A DNA stretch of 64,000 bases from Lycocorax pyrrhopterus obiensis (lineage: Eukaryota; Chordata; Aves; Passeriformes; Paradisaeidae), in assembly GCA_014706295.1 (NCBI GenBank), contig JACSVZ010000012.1:14961000-15024999 (forward strand), written 5' to 3'. The position numbers were made by a program, and so were the translations under genes. Positions 55,359-64,000 of this stretch are shown here, piece by piece. Within the stretch, counting starts at the first letter, position 1. The number at the start of each line of letters is the position of its first letter. The notes under the pieces were generated by a model that was not told where the DNA came from, ran no database searches, and saw nothing but the letters and a program-made list of their open reading frames with translations.

Positions 55359-58300
55359 ATGGCGGCAGGTGGGGGGGGGGCGCGGGGGGACCGGGAGGCG
55401 ACAACGGGGCTGGAGGGGGGACACGGGGTAATGCGGGTGTGACCGGGGATGGGGGGACATGGGGGCGGCACGGGGTAATGGGGATGTGACCGGGGATGGG
55501 GGAACGTGGGGGCGGCACGGGGTAATGGGGGTGTGACCGGGGATGGGGGGACATGGGGGCGGCACGGGGTAATGGGGTGTGACCCGGGGATGGGGGGACA
55601 TGGGGGCGTCACGGGGTAATGGGGGTGTGACCGGGGATGGAGGGACATGGGGGCGTGAGTGGGGGTGGAGGGACCCGAGGCATCGCCGGGTGTGAGAGTT
55701 CGGAGCACGGGGGTACCGGGAGTGTCACCAGGGACGGGGGAGCTCCGGGGGGGTTCGGAGCTCAGGGGTACCGGGGGGGTGGGCTCCGGGGATGGGGGAG
55801 CACGGGGGTACCGGGGGCTGGGGGGCTTGTGGGTGTGGAGCGTGGTGGTAACAGGGATGTCAGTCGTGCTGGGGTTGGTTGGAGCTCGGGCTCAGAGCAT
55901 GGGAGTAACAGGGGCGTCACTGGGGCTGAGGGGCTCGGGGCACCGTCACCAGGCATGGAGGGTTCGGAGTATGGGCGTAGCGGGGGTGTCACCGGGCACG
56001 GGGGCGTCGCTGGATCTGGGGGGGTCTCTACACAGAGGGCGTCACTGGGCATGGGGGGCTCGAGGCATGGGGGCTCTGGACGTGGAGTTAACGAGGTGCC
56101 GCCAGGGCTGGGGGGGCTTGGAACATGGGGTTACCAGGTCTGTCACCGTGCTCGGGGCACGGACACAACACCTGGGCTGCAGGGTCACTGTGTGGAGGTG
56201 GTGGGGATGTCATTGGGACTGGAGGAGCTCGGGGCTTGGAGGTACCAGGAGTGTTCGTGGGGCTGGAGGAGGTGAGGAATGGGATTGTCAGCAGGGCTGG
56301 AGGAAATTGGGGTACAGAGATAATGGGGGCATCACCAGGCTTGCATCACGAGGTTGACACTGGGGCTGGGGAGACTCAGGACATGCAGACAGTGGGGTGC
56401 TAATGGGGCAGGGGACCTCGGGGCATACAGGGGCCATGGGGGGGCATCCAGGCCGGGGTTCCGTCTCCCCGATGATCCCGGTGCCGGCAGCCTGGCAGCG
56501 TCCCTACCTGAACATCTTCAAGCACTTCCGTGTGGAGGAGTGGAAGCGCTCTGCCAAGGAGGGGGACGTGGCCGCCCTCACGGTAACGGGGGCACTGGCA
56601 CCATGGCACGGGGGGCACTGGCCAAGGGTGGGCGGTGCTGACCCACCCCCCCATCTTTCCCTGGTTTCCAAAGGACACAAGGCTGAAGGGAACAATCTAC
56701 CGGATCCGAGGCTCCAACCCAGCCAGCAGCTACCTGCAGCTGCCACGGGCAGGGACGCAGTCCCTGGGGCTGACCGGGCGCTACCTCTACCTGCTCTTCA
56801 GGCCCCTGCCCCGCAAGCACTTCCTCGTGCACCTGGATGTCACCACCGAGGTCCGTGACACAGGGTGGCCTCTTTAACTTCATCGTGGCTGATGGAAGGA
56901 CTGGGGATGGCACTGGTGGGCTTGGGGGCTGCAGGACTTGGCTGCTGTTTGCTGCTGGTGGGTCACCCCAGGCTGGAGATGGTTTCCATCCTGCTGGTAT
57001 CTCCACTGGGGACAGGGGACGTGGAGGGGGCAGAAGGCAGGGCCACACGCCTTCTTCTCTGCAGCACTTCCCTGCCGAAGCCACCAGGGTGACTAAAGCT
57101 CCATGTGTGTGTCTCTTCCCAGGATAACCAGGTGGTTCGCATCTCCTTCTCCAACCTCTTCAAGGAATTCAAGTCCACGGCCACCTGGCTGCAGTTCCCC
57201 TTCGTCTGCGGAGCAGCCAACGAGGGCACGGCCCGGCGGGGTGAGGAGCTGCGTGCTGGGGCTGGGCGGGCACATCACCGCCAAAATAAACTGTTAGAAA
57301 GCAAACTGAGTTCTCAAGTTGACTCGATGTGTTTGAAGAGAAGCTGTGGCTGCCCCTGGATCCCTGGGAGTGTCCAAGGCCAGGAGGGATGGGGCGTGGA
57401 GCAACCAGGGATAGTGGAAGGTGTCTCTGCCTGTGGCAGGGGGATGGAATGAGGTGGGTTTTAAGGTTGTCCCTACCAAACCATTCCAAGGTTTTACAAT
57501 AACAGTGGTAGGCCTGAGCAGGAGCCCCTCTGTAGCCAGGTCAGAGCTGTAGCTCCTGGCTGGGCTGTCCCCTATCCCTGTTCTCCCTAACAGTGGGGTG
57601 CAGTGTCAGGCCAGGCGTGAGCCCATGGAGGTGGTGGGATGCCTGTCTGTCCTTCCCCACCCCCGAGCCTACAAGACATGTTCTCCCATCTCCCACTTGG
57701 CACAGGCCTGGTGGGAATCTTGCCTGGTAAATACTTTGCACTGAACTCCGTGGATCTTGTGTCTCCCGTCCGGCAAGGTCCATGTCTGTAGCCTCTTTCC
57801 CAGCATCCCTTTTCCCACCTGTCCTCTCCTCCCCAGGTGCCACCGGAGCAGCCCCGGCTGACGTGCGCTGGACGTGCCTGGTGCTGGACCTGCCCTCCAT
57901 CCTGGGCCTGTACCTGAACCGCAGGTACAGCCACCTCAGGGGGGTCAAACTCTGCTCCAACCTGCTCGTGAAAAACCTCTGCACCAGCGACCTGCTCTTT
58001 GAGCCAGGTGAGGAGCCCAGGGCTCGGGGTGGCCTCTGTTTTCTACTGAGGCTCCAGCCCAGCCGGGGGGGAGCCCATGGGGGTTCAAAGCTGAGTTTGC
58101 AGCTGCTGGTGTTCTATGATAGGAAAAAAAGGGCAAAATACTTGTACAATGTTAAGTTTCCACACAGGCAGGGACACCTTTCACTAGCCCAGGTTGCTCC
58201 GAGCCCCGTCCAGCCTGGCCTTGGACACTTCCAGGGATCCAGGGGCAGCCACAGCTTCTCTGGGCACCCTGTGCCAGGGCCTCATCACCCTCCCAGGGAA

Positions 58301-61300
58301 CAATTCCTTCCCAATATCCCATCTATCCCTGCCCTCTGGCACTGGGAAGCCATTCCCCCTTGTCCTCCAGGCCCTTGTCCAAAATCCCTCCCCACTTCTC
58401 TTGGAGCCCCTTTAGGCACTGGAAGGAAATCTGGAATGGAGTACAGTCTCCCAGACTCTGGAAGAAAGTATCCTCTCATTTTCCAGCTGTAAAAGTGAAC
58501 GAAAAGAGCAAAGTTAAATATCTTTCTAAGGTTAGAAATTTTTTTCAGGGGTAAAAGTGAAAGGTGCCATCAAGCCTCACTTCTGCAAGACTTGTGCTTT
58601 TATCTGCTGCAAGAGCCTGTGCTTTTTTTGTGTCAAAAAACTTCCAACCTGCTTTTTTTATCCACCTGCTCAGTGTGGCAGAGGTACTTTGGTCAAACCC
58701 TTTGTTTTCTGTCTTTCCTTTTTCATGCTGGAATTCTGTCTGAACTGCCTGGCCTGCTGGGAAGCATCAGTGAGGAAGAAGTTATAGGGGCTGCTTTGAA
58801 ATTCCTGAAAACTTATTGTATCTTTCCTGAAACCTTTCCTGTTTCACTTTCCTAAATTTAAAAATACACGGAGGAAATAAGAAAATGGGCTATGAGCCTT
58901 AAGAGAAATCATGTGAAACTGCTGAACCAGTGAACAGAAATTACATGAATCTTGAGCCTGGGGGTTTATAACTGAAATCCGAGGGTTTGTGGTCTGGGCT
59001 CTTCTTTGGAGGTTGAGAGTTACAGGAATACACCTGTGCGTGGTGTGTTCGTTGCAAACCTCAGGCTTGTGATCTTTGTTTCTCAGGTGGGAAGCGGTTT
59101 GTGCCCGTATCCCACAGGGAATGGGATTTCAGGCAGCTCCCTGGGCCTGCAGAGCTCACAGTGTGTGTGTCCCTGTGCTGCCAGGTGTGACGTTCTCCGA
59201 GGCCCGGCTCGCTGACCTGTCCGGCCGCGGCGTCGCTCCCATGCCCCGGGAATTGGCCTTCCCCGTGCCCAAGGGGGAGAAGTGGCACGACCTCTATGAC
59301 TACATCAGGTACGGCCACTCCCCGTCCCACTGCAGCCCTGGAGCTCCCCACACCCCGGGGAAAGGCAGGACGGGTAGTGCCACTTAAGGAGTGACAGATC
59401 CAGGTGAACCTGGGGCTCCAGGGGGCATTTTGGTCCCCCCACCTCCAGCGTTTGGGTGTTGTTAACAAACACACCCTTAGTGTCATCTGCCTGTGGTACC
59501 CCTGTATTTGGGGGACTGTGGGGCAAAAGAGGGGATCTTATAGGAGACAGTGAAGAGGCCTCTGTGCCAGGCTGAGGTGCCAAGTGATGTTCCCAGGTGC
59601 CACTACAGTATCCCAATTACATGATGCCCTCCTCCGGTTCTGCTCAGGTTCCCATCTGAGGGGTCTAAGGTGCTGCACAACTGCATTCAGAAGAGCTTCC
59701 CAAGTCCTGTGGCAGGTGGGAATGCTGGGGACAGCAGCCGAGGCTGTGCCACCCCGGGGGGGTGCCCTGGGTTTCCAAAGGAGCTCGACCTGCTCCTTGT
59801 GTTGCCCAGGTGACCAGGTCCTGGAGGAGCCCGGCCGCCCGCTGACCCAGCCCGTGACACTCTCGAGAGCAGTCTGTGACCGCCTGTCCCTCGTCCATCA
59901 CATAACCAGTCCCAAAGCTGTAAGTGCACTGTGGAGGAGGCTGCAGCTCCTTCCTTCCTGCTTCCCATGGAGCTTTTCCCTGCATCTGTGTCTTAATTTA
60001 AGATGTAGAAGCTGCTTGTTGTCATTGGCAGCTGCTCCGGGCACGGTCTGGTGACCACAGCCCTGCAGTTCCTGCCTGGGGGTTCAGTGTGGTGCAGCAC
60101 AGAGACAGGAGATGTGCCAAGTACCTCGAAATCTCCAGACATCCATCCTCCCTGTCTCTGTGGAGGCAGCAGATCGGTGTGGCTTCAAATTACAGATAGA
60201 AAGTGAGGTCTGGAGACTAAGGAATGCGATCAGTGCCCTCAGGGAGCAGAGCAGTGCGTGGAGCTGGGATTGCTGGGACTGCAGGCGGCTGTCCTCATCC
60301 TGGTTCCCCTTCTCCACTGGGGGTGATGTGGGAGCTGGGGTCCAGACTGGCTTACCAGTGTGGTGGTGGGTGTTTGGAGAGGGACTGGGGGAAGCCGTCC
60401 TCATGCTGTGCAGAGGGAGAAAGTGAGGAGCACAACCTGCCTTATTAGAGGGTGCCCAAAGGATGGCCATGAAGATGAGGAAGAGTCTAGAGGGGAAGAG
60501 TACGAGGTGCAGCAGTCACTTGGTTTGATCAGATGGAGAAAAGGAGACTGAGGGCAGATCTCATCAGGGGCTGCAGCTCCTCCCGAGGGGCAGCTCCATC
60601 TCTGCTCTCTGTGCCAGGGACAGGACCCAGGGAACGGCTGGAGCTGTGCCAGGGGAGGTTTTAATGGATATTAGGAAAAGGTTCTTCCCCCAGAGGGTGG
60701 CCGGGCACTGACCAGGCTCCCCAGGGCAGTGGTCCCAAACCTGCCCGAGCTCCAGGAGCATTTGGACAAGGCTCTGGTTTGCTGTCTGGAGGAGATGAAC
60801 TGTACACAGACAATACTGGGAGCGTAAGGAGAGCAGCTGGTTAACAGCCTGGCCTAGCCGGGTACCCACAGGGCTGCTCTCCCTCCACATTTTTTCCTCC
60901 TTGTTTGTGTTGCTGTGAAGAGCCCTCAGGACAGACGTGGGTGTCTCCCTGTCTCTGCCCCTGGGCAGGTGGAGGGCGCTGGGAGGAGAACTGAGCTCTG
61001 TCTGAGGCTTTCCTCGTTCTCAGGTGCCACATCGGTGTCCTGTAATCACGGAAAGCACCCCTGAGGGTTGCCTGGCAGTCCCAGGGCCTCTGAGAGCTGT
61101 TCCTGCTGGAGACCCCGTGCTGGAGGAGAAGCAGAGGCTGCACAGTGCGGGGGACACGGGGCAGCCACTGCCACTCGGCGATGGTGGCATCCATGTCTAT
61201 GCTCATCAGAGGCGGGGACAGACAAGCCGAGCTGTCCCCAGCTCAGAGGAGGTGTGTGATGTTCTGCAGGGTCACAAGGTGGCTTTGGGGTGTTTATTTC

Positions 61301-63627
61301 TAATGAAGTGAGAGGGGGAACGCAAGGTTCATGCTGGAGTTTCAGTTAAACATAGGGAGTCCAAAAGATGCCTCCTTCTGACCAGCAGTTCTTCCCACCA
61401 GCCCCTACTTGCCTTGAAAGAGGGACCCTGTGTTCAGATGTGCTGACCCTAAGCCCCAGGTTTGCCCAGGTGTGTACAGGAAGGGCTCTGGCCCTTATGT
61501 CATCCCACAGGGCAGGACAGTCCTGGCAGTGTCCAAGGCCAGGCTGGACGGGGCTTGGAGCAAGCTGGGATAGTGGAAGGTGTCCCTGTCCATGGCTGGG
61601 GGGTGGAAGTGGATGGACTTTAAGGTCCTTTCTAACCCAAACCAGTCTGGGATTCCCACAGTGGCCCCAGGTCTCTGGGCATCACTGGGGCTGGATGGGA
61701 GAGCTGCTTAACTCAGAAGCCACAGCTCCTCCTGCCTGCCAGGCTTCACTCTGCCAGGTTAAGTGCTTTAAAGTTGTCCCCTCTGACAGGAGAAACCCAA
61801 AGCTGCCTCTGTGCTCCAGAGAGAGCCAAGCACTGGGGCTGGGGTGCCCCATGGAGGGAGGACCCCAGCCTGACTCTAAGCATGATGGTGCTGTCTGGTT
61901 TTCTTTTCCAGGGGCTAGTACCGGATCCCATCCTGAAGCTGAGAACAATTATTGGCTTTGGAGGCTGCAGCACCAAATGGGTCAGTGGCTTGGATGATTT
62001 GGGGAGTTGATGTGTCGTTGTGTGGCCAGGATATGGATGTTTTGGAGGTGTGAAATGCAGCTGAGCATGGCACTGCTTGATGTGGAAAATGATCCCAAAG
62101 TGGATGGGCCTGAGCATCTGTGCACAACTCCTCTGCTGTTAGGATGGTGAATTAAAAATGATGGGGCCCTTTAGATAGAATCATAGGATGGAAAAGCCCC
62201 CTGAGGTCATCAATTCCAACTGTTTTCTCAGGATTCCCAGGCCCACCACTGACCCATGTCCCCAAGTGCCACACCCACACGGCTTTTAAATCCCCCCAGG
62301 GATGGTGACCCCAGCACTGCCCTGGGCAGCTGTGCCAGGGCCTGACCACCCTTTCCATGAAGGACTTTCCCCAATATCCAATCTAAACCTCCCCTGGCAC
62401 AGCTTGAGGCCGTTCCCTCCCCTCCTGTCCCTGTTCCCTGGGAGCAGAGCCCGACCCCCCCGGCTGCCCCCTCCTGTCAGGGAGTTGTGGAGACCCAGAA
62501 GGTCCAGGCTGAGCCCCCCCAGCTGCTTCTCATCAGAGTTGTGCTCCAGACCCTTCACTAAATTTCACATCTTTTTAACACATTAAAACTGGTGCTGCTT
62601 TGTTGGAGGCTGGAAAGGAAGGGCTGTGTTTTGGATTGTTTCCGTGGCACACTGGGCCTTGCTTGTGGTCTGTTTTAGGGTAAAGGAAGGGTTGGTTTGG
62701 TTCAGTCAGCTCAAGGCTCTGCCAGCAATGTCATTTTCCTTGGATCTGCTGTTCAATAGTAGGGAAGGGACCTTAAAACCCATCCACTTCCACCCCTGCC
62801 ATGGGCAGGGCCACCTCCCACTAGCCCAGCCTGTTCCACACCCCATCCAACCTGGCCTTGAACACTTCCAGGGCTGGGGAAGAGCTCTGTGCCAGGGCTG
62901 TGGGGAGGTCCTGGAGCCGTGTCCCCCCTGTCTCGGTGCTGCAGGCGCTGTGGACGCGGGACAGCACAGCCGTGGTGTACCCCTGCCACGCCGTCATCGT
63001 CGCCCTGCTCCTCAAGACTGGCGAGCAGAGGTTCTTCCTTGGCCACACGGACAAGGTGAGTGTAACCCTTGCGAGCCCTGATGGCAGCGCTGTCCTTGCA
63101 GCCTGGTGCCAGCCCTGCTGGGATCCTGTGTCCCGGTGCTTCCCGCAGGTGTCAGTGCTGGCGTTCAGCGGGAGCAGCACCTTGCTGGCCTCGGCACAGG
63201 CCGGGCCCCGCGGCGTGGGGCGCCTCTGGGACTTCCCCACGGGAACCTGCCTCTGCCTCTTCAAAACCTACCTGCAGTCCCTCGTGTCCCTCAGGTGGGT
63301 GTGGGTGGGGGCAGGGGTGCGTTCAGCATTGCAGCACCGCAGCTCTTCCGTGCTATTCCCGCGTGATAAACCAGGGATGAATTACAGCTGCCTGTGTTTG
63401 TCAGCGAGACCTGCTGGCAGCTGGCCTGGATATGCTGCCAGCTCTCTCCTGAGCTTATCCCTTCAGGTCTTGCTGTCTCCCTATCCCCACAACTTGTCCC
63501 CTTTTATGCCCCGTGGGGATGAACTCGGGGTACAAGGAGCTGATTTTCACCAGGTCTCTCTTCTTGCAGCTTTTCCCACAGCGGAGCTGTTCTGTGTGGT
63601 GTCGGGAAGGACGTGCACGGCAAAACG
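55359..63627 (+). CDS. WDR90: WDR90 (POC16), 5' part, continues beyond the window
   Basis: Thirteen coding exons are in the window: 55359-55368, 56491-56582, 56674-56850, 57123-57240, 57837-58007, 59185-59308, 59648-59715, 59810-59919, 61024-61251, 61912-61980, 62945-63055, 63149-63294 and 63570-63627. They encode the first 494 residues in one frame. WDR90 is a centriole-wall protein that helps hold the microtubule triplets to the inner scaffold; its N-terminal DUF667 domain resembles CFAP20. That domain is seen in WQRPYLNIFKHFRVEEWKRS, YRIRGSNPASSYLQLP, SLGLTGRYLYLLFRPLP and ISFSNLFKEFKSTATWLQFP. APMPRELAFPVPKGEKWHD and the first WD40 motifs (VVYPCHAVIV, FFLGHTDKVSVLAFSGSSTL, GRLWDFPTGTCLCLF, SFSHSGAVLCGVGKDVHGKT) follow. 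Human WDR90 is about 1,750 aa, so roughly 70% lies to the right. The first exon is tiny (ATG GCG GCA G). Residues ~250-360, encoded by exons 7-9, are poorly conserved and their splice choices are less certain. Confidence 0.93.
55415..55665. repeat. 47-bp minisatellite, about 5 copies, WDR90 intron 1
   Basis: The phrase cgg(c/t)cacggggtaatgg recurs at 55466, 55513, 55560 and 55607, exactly 47 bases apart, with one more degenerate copy on each side. Looser relatives (ggggtaccgggggtgtcac types) fill the rest of the intron to about 56400. Confidence 0.92.
57285..57290 (+). promoter_or_regulatory. Intronic AATAAA in WDR90 intron 4
   Basis: A canonical AATAAA lies 45 bases after the donor of exon 57123-57240. 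If used, it would give a short WDR90 mRNA encoding little more than the DUF667 domain. No evidence of use is visible. Confidence 0.3.
57336..57497 (+). mobile_element. CR1 3' fragment, sense, WDR90 intron 4
   Basis: agctgtggctgcccctggat, cctgggagtgtccaaggcca and gatagtggaaggtgtctctg are the sense form of the blocks seen reversed at 58160 and 46338. Confidence 0.85.
58160..58370 (-). mobile_element. CR1 3' fragment, antisense, WDR90 intron 5
   Basis: ggcagggacacctttcacta, ttggacacttccagggatcc and ccaatatcccatctatccct are in reverse orientation. It is the partner of the inverted copy at 57336-57497 across exon 5. The rest of intron 5 (58371-59184) is AT-rich unique sequence. Confidence 0.85.
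60400..60785 (+). mobile_element. CR1 3' fragment, sense, WDR90 intron 8
   Basis: It contains gagggtgcccaaaggatgg, gctggagctgtgccagggga and tttaatggatattaggaaaa, and fades near 60785 without a clear tail. The remainder of the intron shows nothing recognisable. Confidence 0.82.
61525..61660 (+). mobile_element. CR1 3' fragment, sense, WDR90 intron 9
   Basis: gcagtgtccaaggccaggct, gggatagtggaaggtgtccc and tttaaggtcctttctaaccc identify a CR1 tail. Confidence 0.85.
62176..62560 (-). mobile_element. CR1 copy, antisense, WDR90 intron 10
   Basis: It begins with the reversed tail tagaatcataggatggaaa and includes caatatccaatctaaacctc and cctgtcagggagttgtggag. It belongs to the same subfamily as the 2488 and 54297 copies. 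Confidence 0.92.
62756..62905 (-). mobile_element. CR1 fragment, antisense, just before WDR90 exon 11
   Basis: ccttaaaacccatccacttc, ctgccatgggcagggccacc and ccttgaacacttccagggct are reversed CR1 blocks. The fragment ends only about 40 bases before the exon starting at 62945, so it probably lies close to the branch point. Confidence 0.85.
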
Positions 63628-64000
63628 GTGAGAGCTGACCCTGGGGCTGGGAGGTTTCCCTGAGAGAGCTGTTCTTCCAGATTCTGTAGTTATTTTCCAG
63701 GCAAACCTCTGCTCTGGGCTTTCCTAGACATGTTCTTGGGGGACATCCCTTTCTCATTAGCTGCCTAGAGAATGCTTGCCCTCTCCCTTATGCTTGTGGG
63801 TGCTCCTCAGCTGCAAGCAAACAAATCCTTTCGGCAGCAGCCGGAGAGACCTGCTGGGGTTGTGCTTTGGGGCTGTTCTATCCCTGGAGTGGTCCCAGCT
63901 AGGACCCAGGCAGGATGATGGGATTATGTCTTTATTTTAATAGCATTTAGGGCAAGATGTGAGGTGAAATCTTCCAGCTCCAGGCATCACTGTGGGAAGG
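63628..64000. other. WDR90: WDR90 intron 13, cut by the window edge
   Basis: The sequence after the donor at 63628 is unique and shows no further WDR90 exon. The next expected segment of the protein was not found before the window ends. Confidence 0.6.

Overview
This window is nuclear DNA from a vertebrate, very probably a bird. Genes are split by GT-AG introns. Most dispersed repeats are 3' ends of CR1 LINEs, the dominant avian retroposon, and there is one avian-type solo LTR. The first half (about 2.5-30 kb) is extremely GC-rich, full of minisatellites and has short introns, as on bird microchromosomes. From about 31 kb the base composition is more balanced. I cannot name the species.

Layout. 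1-3900: no gene seen, with an AT-rich stub, a GATGAG microsatellite, a degenerate ~24-bp satellite and a CR1. 4204-15339 (+): an 11-exon SEPT3-group septin with a SEPTIN12-like GTPase core behind a long SEPTIN9-like N-terminus. 16331-17197 (+): a single-exon MYADM-family tetraspan protein (MYADML2-like). 20608-26192 (+): a compact PITPNC1-like phosphatidylinositol transfer protein with an 8-nt microexon and two alternative last exons. 27018-29769 (-): MSS51, a MYND zinc-finger mitochondrial protein, tail to tail with the PITP gene. 31415-55154 (+): CFAP70, 28 coding exons, head to head with MSS51. 55359 to the right edge (+): the 5' half of WDR90, starting 204 bp after the CFAP70 stop codon.

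All splice sites were placed by hand. In each gene the exon lengths join in one open frame (septin 711 aa, PITP 254 or 315 aa, MSS51 500 aa, CFAP70 1085 aa, WDR90 494 aa so far). Function is assigned by recalled similarity to vertebrate families, not by a database search. Three of the genes are linked to cilia, centrioles or the sperm tail (CFAP70, WDR90, and the septin if it behaves like SEPTIN12), and an RFX X-box-like site lies upstream of CFAP70. I found no prokaryotic feature, CRISPR array or convincing RNA gene.

Most worth checking: the hybrid septin, the PITP microexon and duplicated last exons, the shared PITP/MSS51 polyadenylation zone, a 24-bp duplication that creates tandem splice donors in CFAP70, inverted CR1 pairs around in-frame exons of CFAP70 and WDR90, and a solo LTR nested in a CR1.
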